Assembly (NCBI GenBank): GCA_900553355.1
Contig: USDK01000044.1
Span: 1 to 22,518, forward strand
Reading direction: 5' to 3'
Source of the DNA: an uncultured Lachnospiraceae bacterium
GTDB taxonomy: Bacteria; Bacillota; Clostridia; Lachnospirales; Lachnospiraceae
DNA length: 22,518 nt
Position numbers and translations under genes: made by a program. This document shows, piece by piece, positions 21,716 through 22,518 of this stretch. Position 1 is the first letter of the stretch. The number at the start of each line of letters is the position of its first letter. The notes under the pieces were generated by a model. The model did not search any database, was not told the origin of the DNA, and saw nothing but the letters and a program-made list of their open reading frames with translations.

Positions 21716-22255
21716 TTACAGTTCCACGATCTTTGCCTTATGATAAATACGTGGCAAAAATTTCTTTAACAGATCCTGTGTCTTTAATTTTAGATGATCT
21801 GTATTAATCCCAGGATTGCACCCGAACCATTCCTCGTCCGCTACTTCTTTATCCATAATCAACTGAACATATTCGTCCTCATCATTGATCAATCCCATAA
21901 TTGATGCTGACCCGGGCTTTGTGCCAAGATGCTTCTCCATCAGCTCTCCAGATGCGAAGGACAGATGAGATACCCCCAGCTTCTTCTCCAGCGCGCCTGT
22001 ATCCAGCTGCTTTTCTGCAGGCATAACGACCAGGAAAAAACTGGTTTTCTTCTGATTACAGAGAAATATGCTCTTTCTGATCTCCGTTCCAAGCGCCTGA
22101 TCGATCTCTTTGCACTCTTCCATCGTTTCGACCACATCATTTTCTACACGCTCATACGGAATATGAAGCTTATCCAGAAGTGCAAATACTTTATCCTTTG
22201 TGGCGTTTGTTCCCTTTTTCGGGGCTGTTGTACTGATTTCGCTGATAAATGGCAT
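21716..22255 (-). CDS. ProX/YbaK-type aminoacyl-tRNA deacylase (prolyl-tRNA synthetase-associated domain)
   Basis: From ATG 22253-22255, with AAGGAGG eight bases upstream, this is a 179-aa protein. An upstream frame to 22330 is open but has no ribosome site. It matches the free-standing YbaK/ProX fold: KVFALLDKLHIPYERVEN at the start, KSIFLCNQKKTSFFLVVMPAEK, then KPGSASIMGLIND, and a WFGCNPG box late in the chain. Such proteins remove wrongly attached amino acids, such as Ala, from tRNA-Pro and thus edit outside the synthetase. It is the first gene after the rRNA terminator and is followed by the TetR gene. Its substrate preference cannot be told from sequence alone. Confidence 0.88.
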   Translation of the reverse strand: MPFISEISTTAPKKGTNATKDKVFALLDKLHIPYERVENDVVETMEECKEIDQALGTEIRKSIFLCNQKKTSFFLVVMPAEKQLDTGALEKKLGVSHLSFASGELMEKHLGTKPGSASIMGLINDEDEYVQLIMDKEVADEEWFGCNPGINTDHLKLKTQDLLKKFLPRIYHKAKIVEL

Positions 22256-22286
22256 ATTCAAGTCCTCCTTTTCATCTGATATGATT

Positions 22287-22315
22287 ATTTTATCAGTATA
22301 TATCATGTATTTCCA
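22287..22315 (-). promoter_or_regulatory. Possible promoter of the deacylase-TetR pair
   Basis: TGGAAA (22310-22315) and TAAAAT (22287-22292) are 17 bases apart, just after the rRNA terminator. The match is moderate. Confidence 0.35.
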
Positions 22316-22336
22316 TGAAAATATTTGCAAATAAAC

Positions 22337-22362
22337 AAAAAAAGAGTTCTCTCAGAACTCTT
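22337..22362 (-). terminator. Terminator of the rRNA operon
   Basis: A nine-pair stem (AAGAGTTCT / AGAACTCTT) with a three-base loop is followed by about six T on the minus strand. It lies about 75 bases after the 23S 3' end, with no 5S gene between. Confidence 0.88.
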
Positions 22363-22435
22363 CATTGCATTCATATTATTTATCATGTACCTTCAAAACT
22401 GCATATAAGAAACTCTATCCAAGCCTTCAGCCTTC

Positions 22436-22518
22436 CTTGGTCATGCCCTCGACCGATTAGTAGCAGTCAGCTCCATACATTACTGTACTTCCACCTCTGC
22501 CCTATCTACCTCGTCGTC
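22436..22518 (-). rRNA. rrl: 23S ribosomal RNA, 3' end (partial, continues beyond right edge)
   Basis: On the minus strand the sequence contains the highly conserved 23S tail, GAGCTGAC followed by TACTAATCGGTCGAGG, which pairs with the 5' end of the molecule. The mature 3' end is placed near 22436 by analogy with other Firmicutes and may be off by a few bases. The rest of the gene is outside the window. Confidence 0.93.

Noticed and set aside
1..22518. CRISPR array, insertion sequence or prophage genes
   Set aside because: No regular direct repeats with spacers, no transposase with inverted ends, and no phage structural or integrase genes were seen.

Overview
The window looks like a chromosomal piece of a low-to-mid GC, Gram-positive gut Clostridia bacterium, most likely a Lachnospiraceae member. 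The grounds are AGGAGG-type ribosome sites, sigma-A-like promoters, a Firmicutes-style capsule operon with a PHP-type tyrosine phosphatase and LCP protein, SPASM/PqqD/NTP_transf_5 gene families typical of that group, and a tRNA-Asn without encoded CCA. Almost every gene is on the minus strand; the only convincing plus-strand gene is an Rpn-type nuclease. All assignments come from reading the sequence; no database search was run.

Read in the direction of transcription (right to left), the window opens with the 3' end of a 23S rRNA gene, followed directly by an intrinsic terminator with no 5S gene between. Next come a ProX/YbaK-type aminoacyl-tRNA deacylase, a TetR regulator, and a lactaldehyde reductase (fucO) with a 46-bp perfect palindrome touching its stop codon. 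A small cluster of DnaA-box-like sites, tRNA-Asn(GTT) and a membrane-anchored metallophosphoesterase follow.

The stretch from about 18.5 to 9.9 kb is the most interesting part. It holds an NTP_transf_5 nucleotidyltransferase, an inverted Rpn nuclease gene, two paralogous small proteins that share an N-terminal signature ending in NEYVAAC, a PqqD-like recognition protein, a radical SAM/SPASM enzyme, an HPr-kinase-like kinase, an ABC exporter and an S24/S26-type peptidase. This is the parts list of a ribosomally made, post-translationally modified peptide (RiPP-like) system. The kinase, PqqD, nucleotidyltransferase and exporter recall phosphorylated lasso-peptide clusters, but a radical SAM enzyme stands where the lasso cyclase would be, and the substrates are unusually long (about 132 and 145 aa). 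Transcription appears split into short units: precursor 1 alone with its own terminator; PqqD, precursor 2, radical SAM and kinase with a hairpin after the precursor; exporter and peptidase; and the nucleotidyltransferase alone.

From 9.93 kb to the left edge runs a capsule/exopolysaccharide operon behind its own extended -10 promoter. It encodes a CpsB-type PHP phosphatase, a membrane-anchored Ig-like protein, two tandem fused Wzz/tyrosine-kinase proteins, an LCP ligase, a long membrane-bound UDP-sugar 4,6-dehydratase and an initiating sugar-phosphate transferase. The more AT-rich, probably strain-specific part begins here with a HpaI-like aldolase and a 2-hydroxyacid dehydrogenase that runs off the edge. 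In both of these last two genes a residue usually catalytic in the family is replaced.
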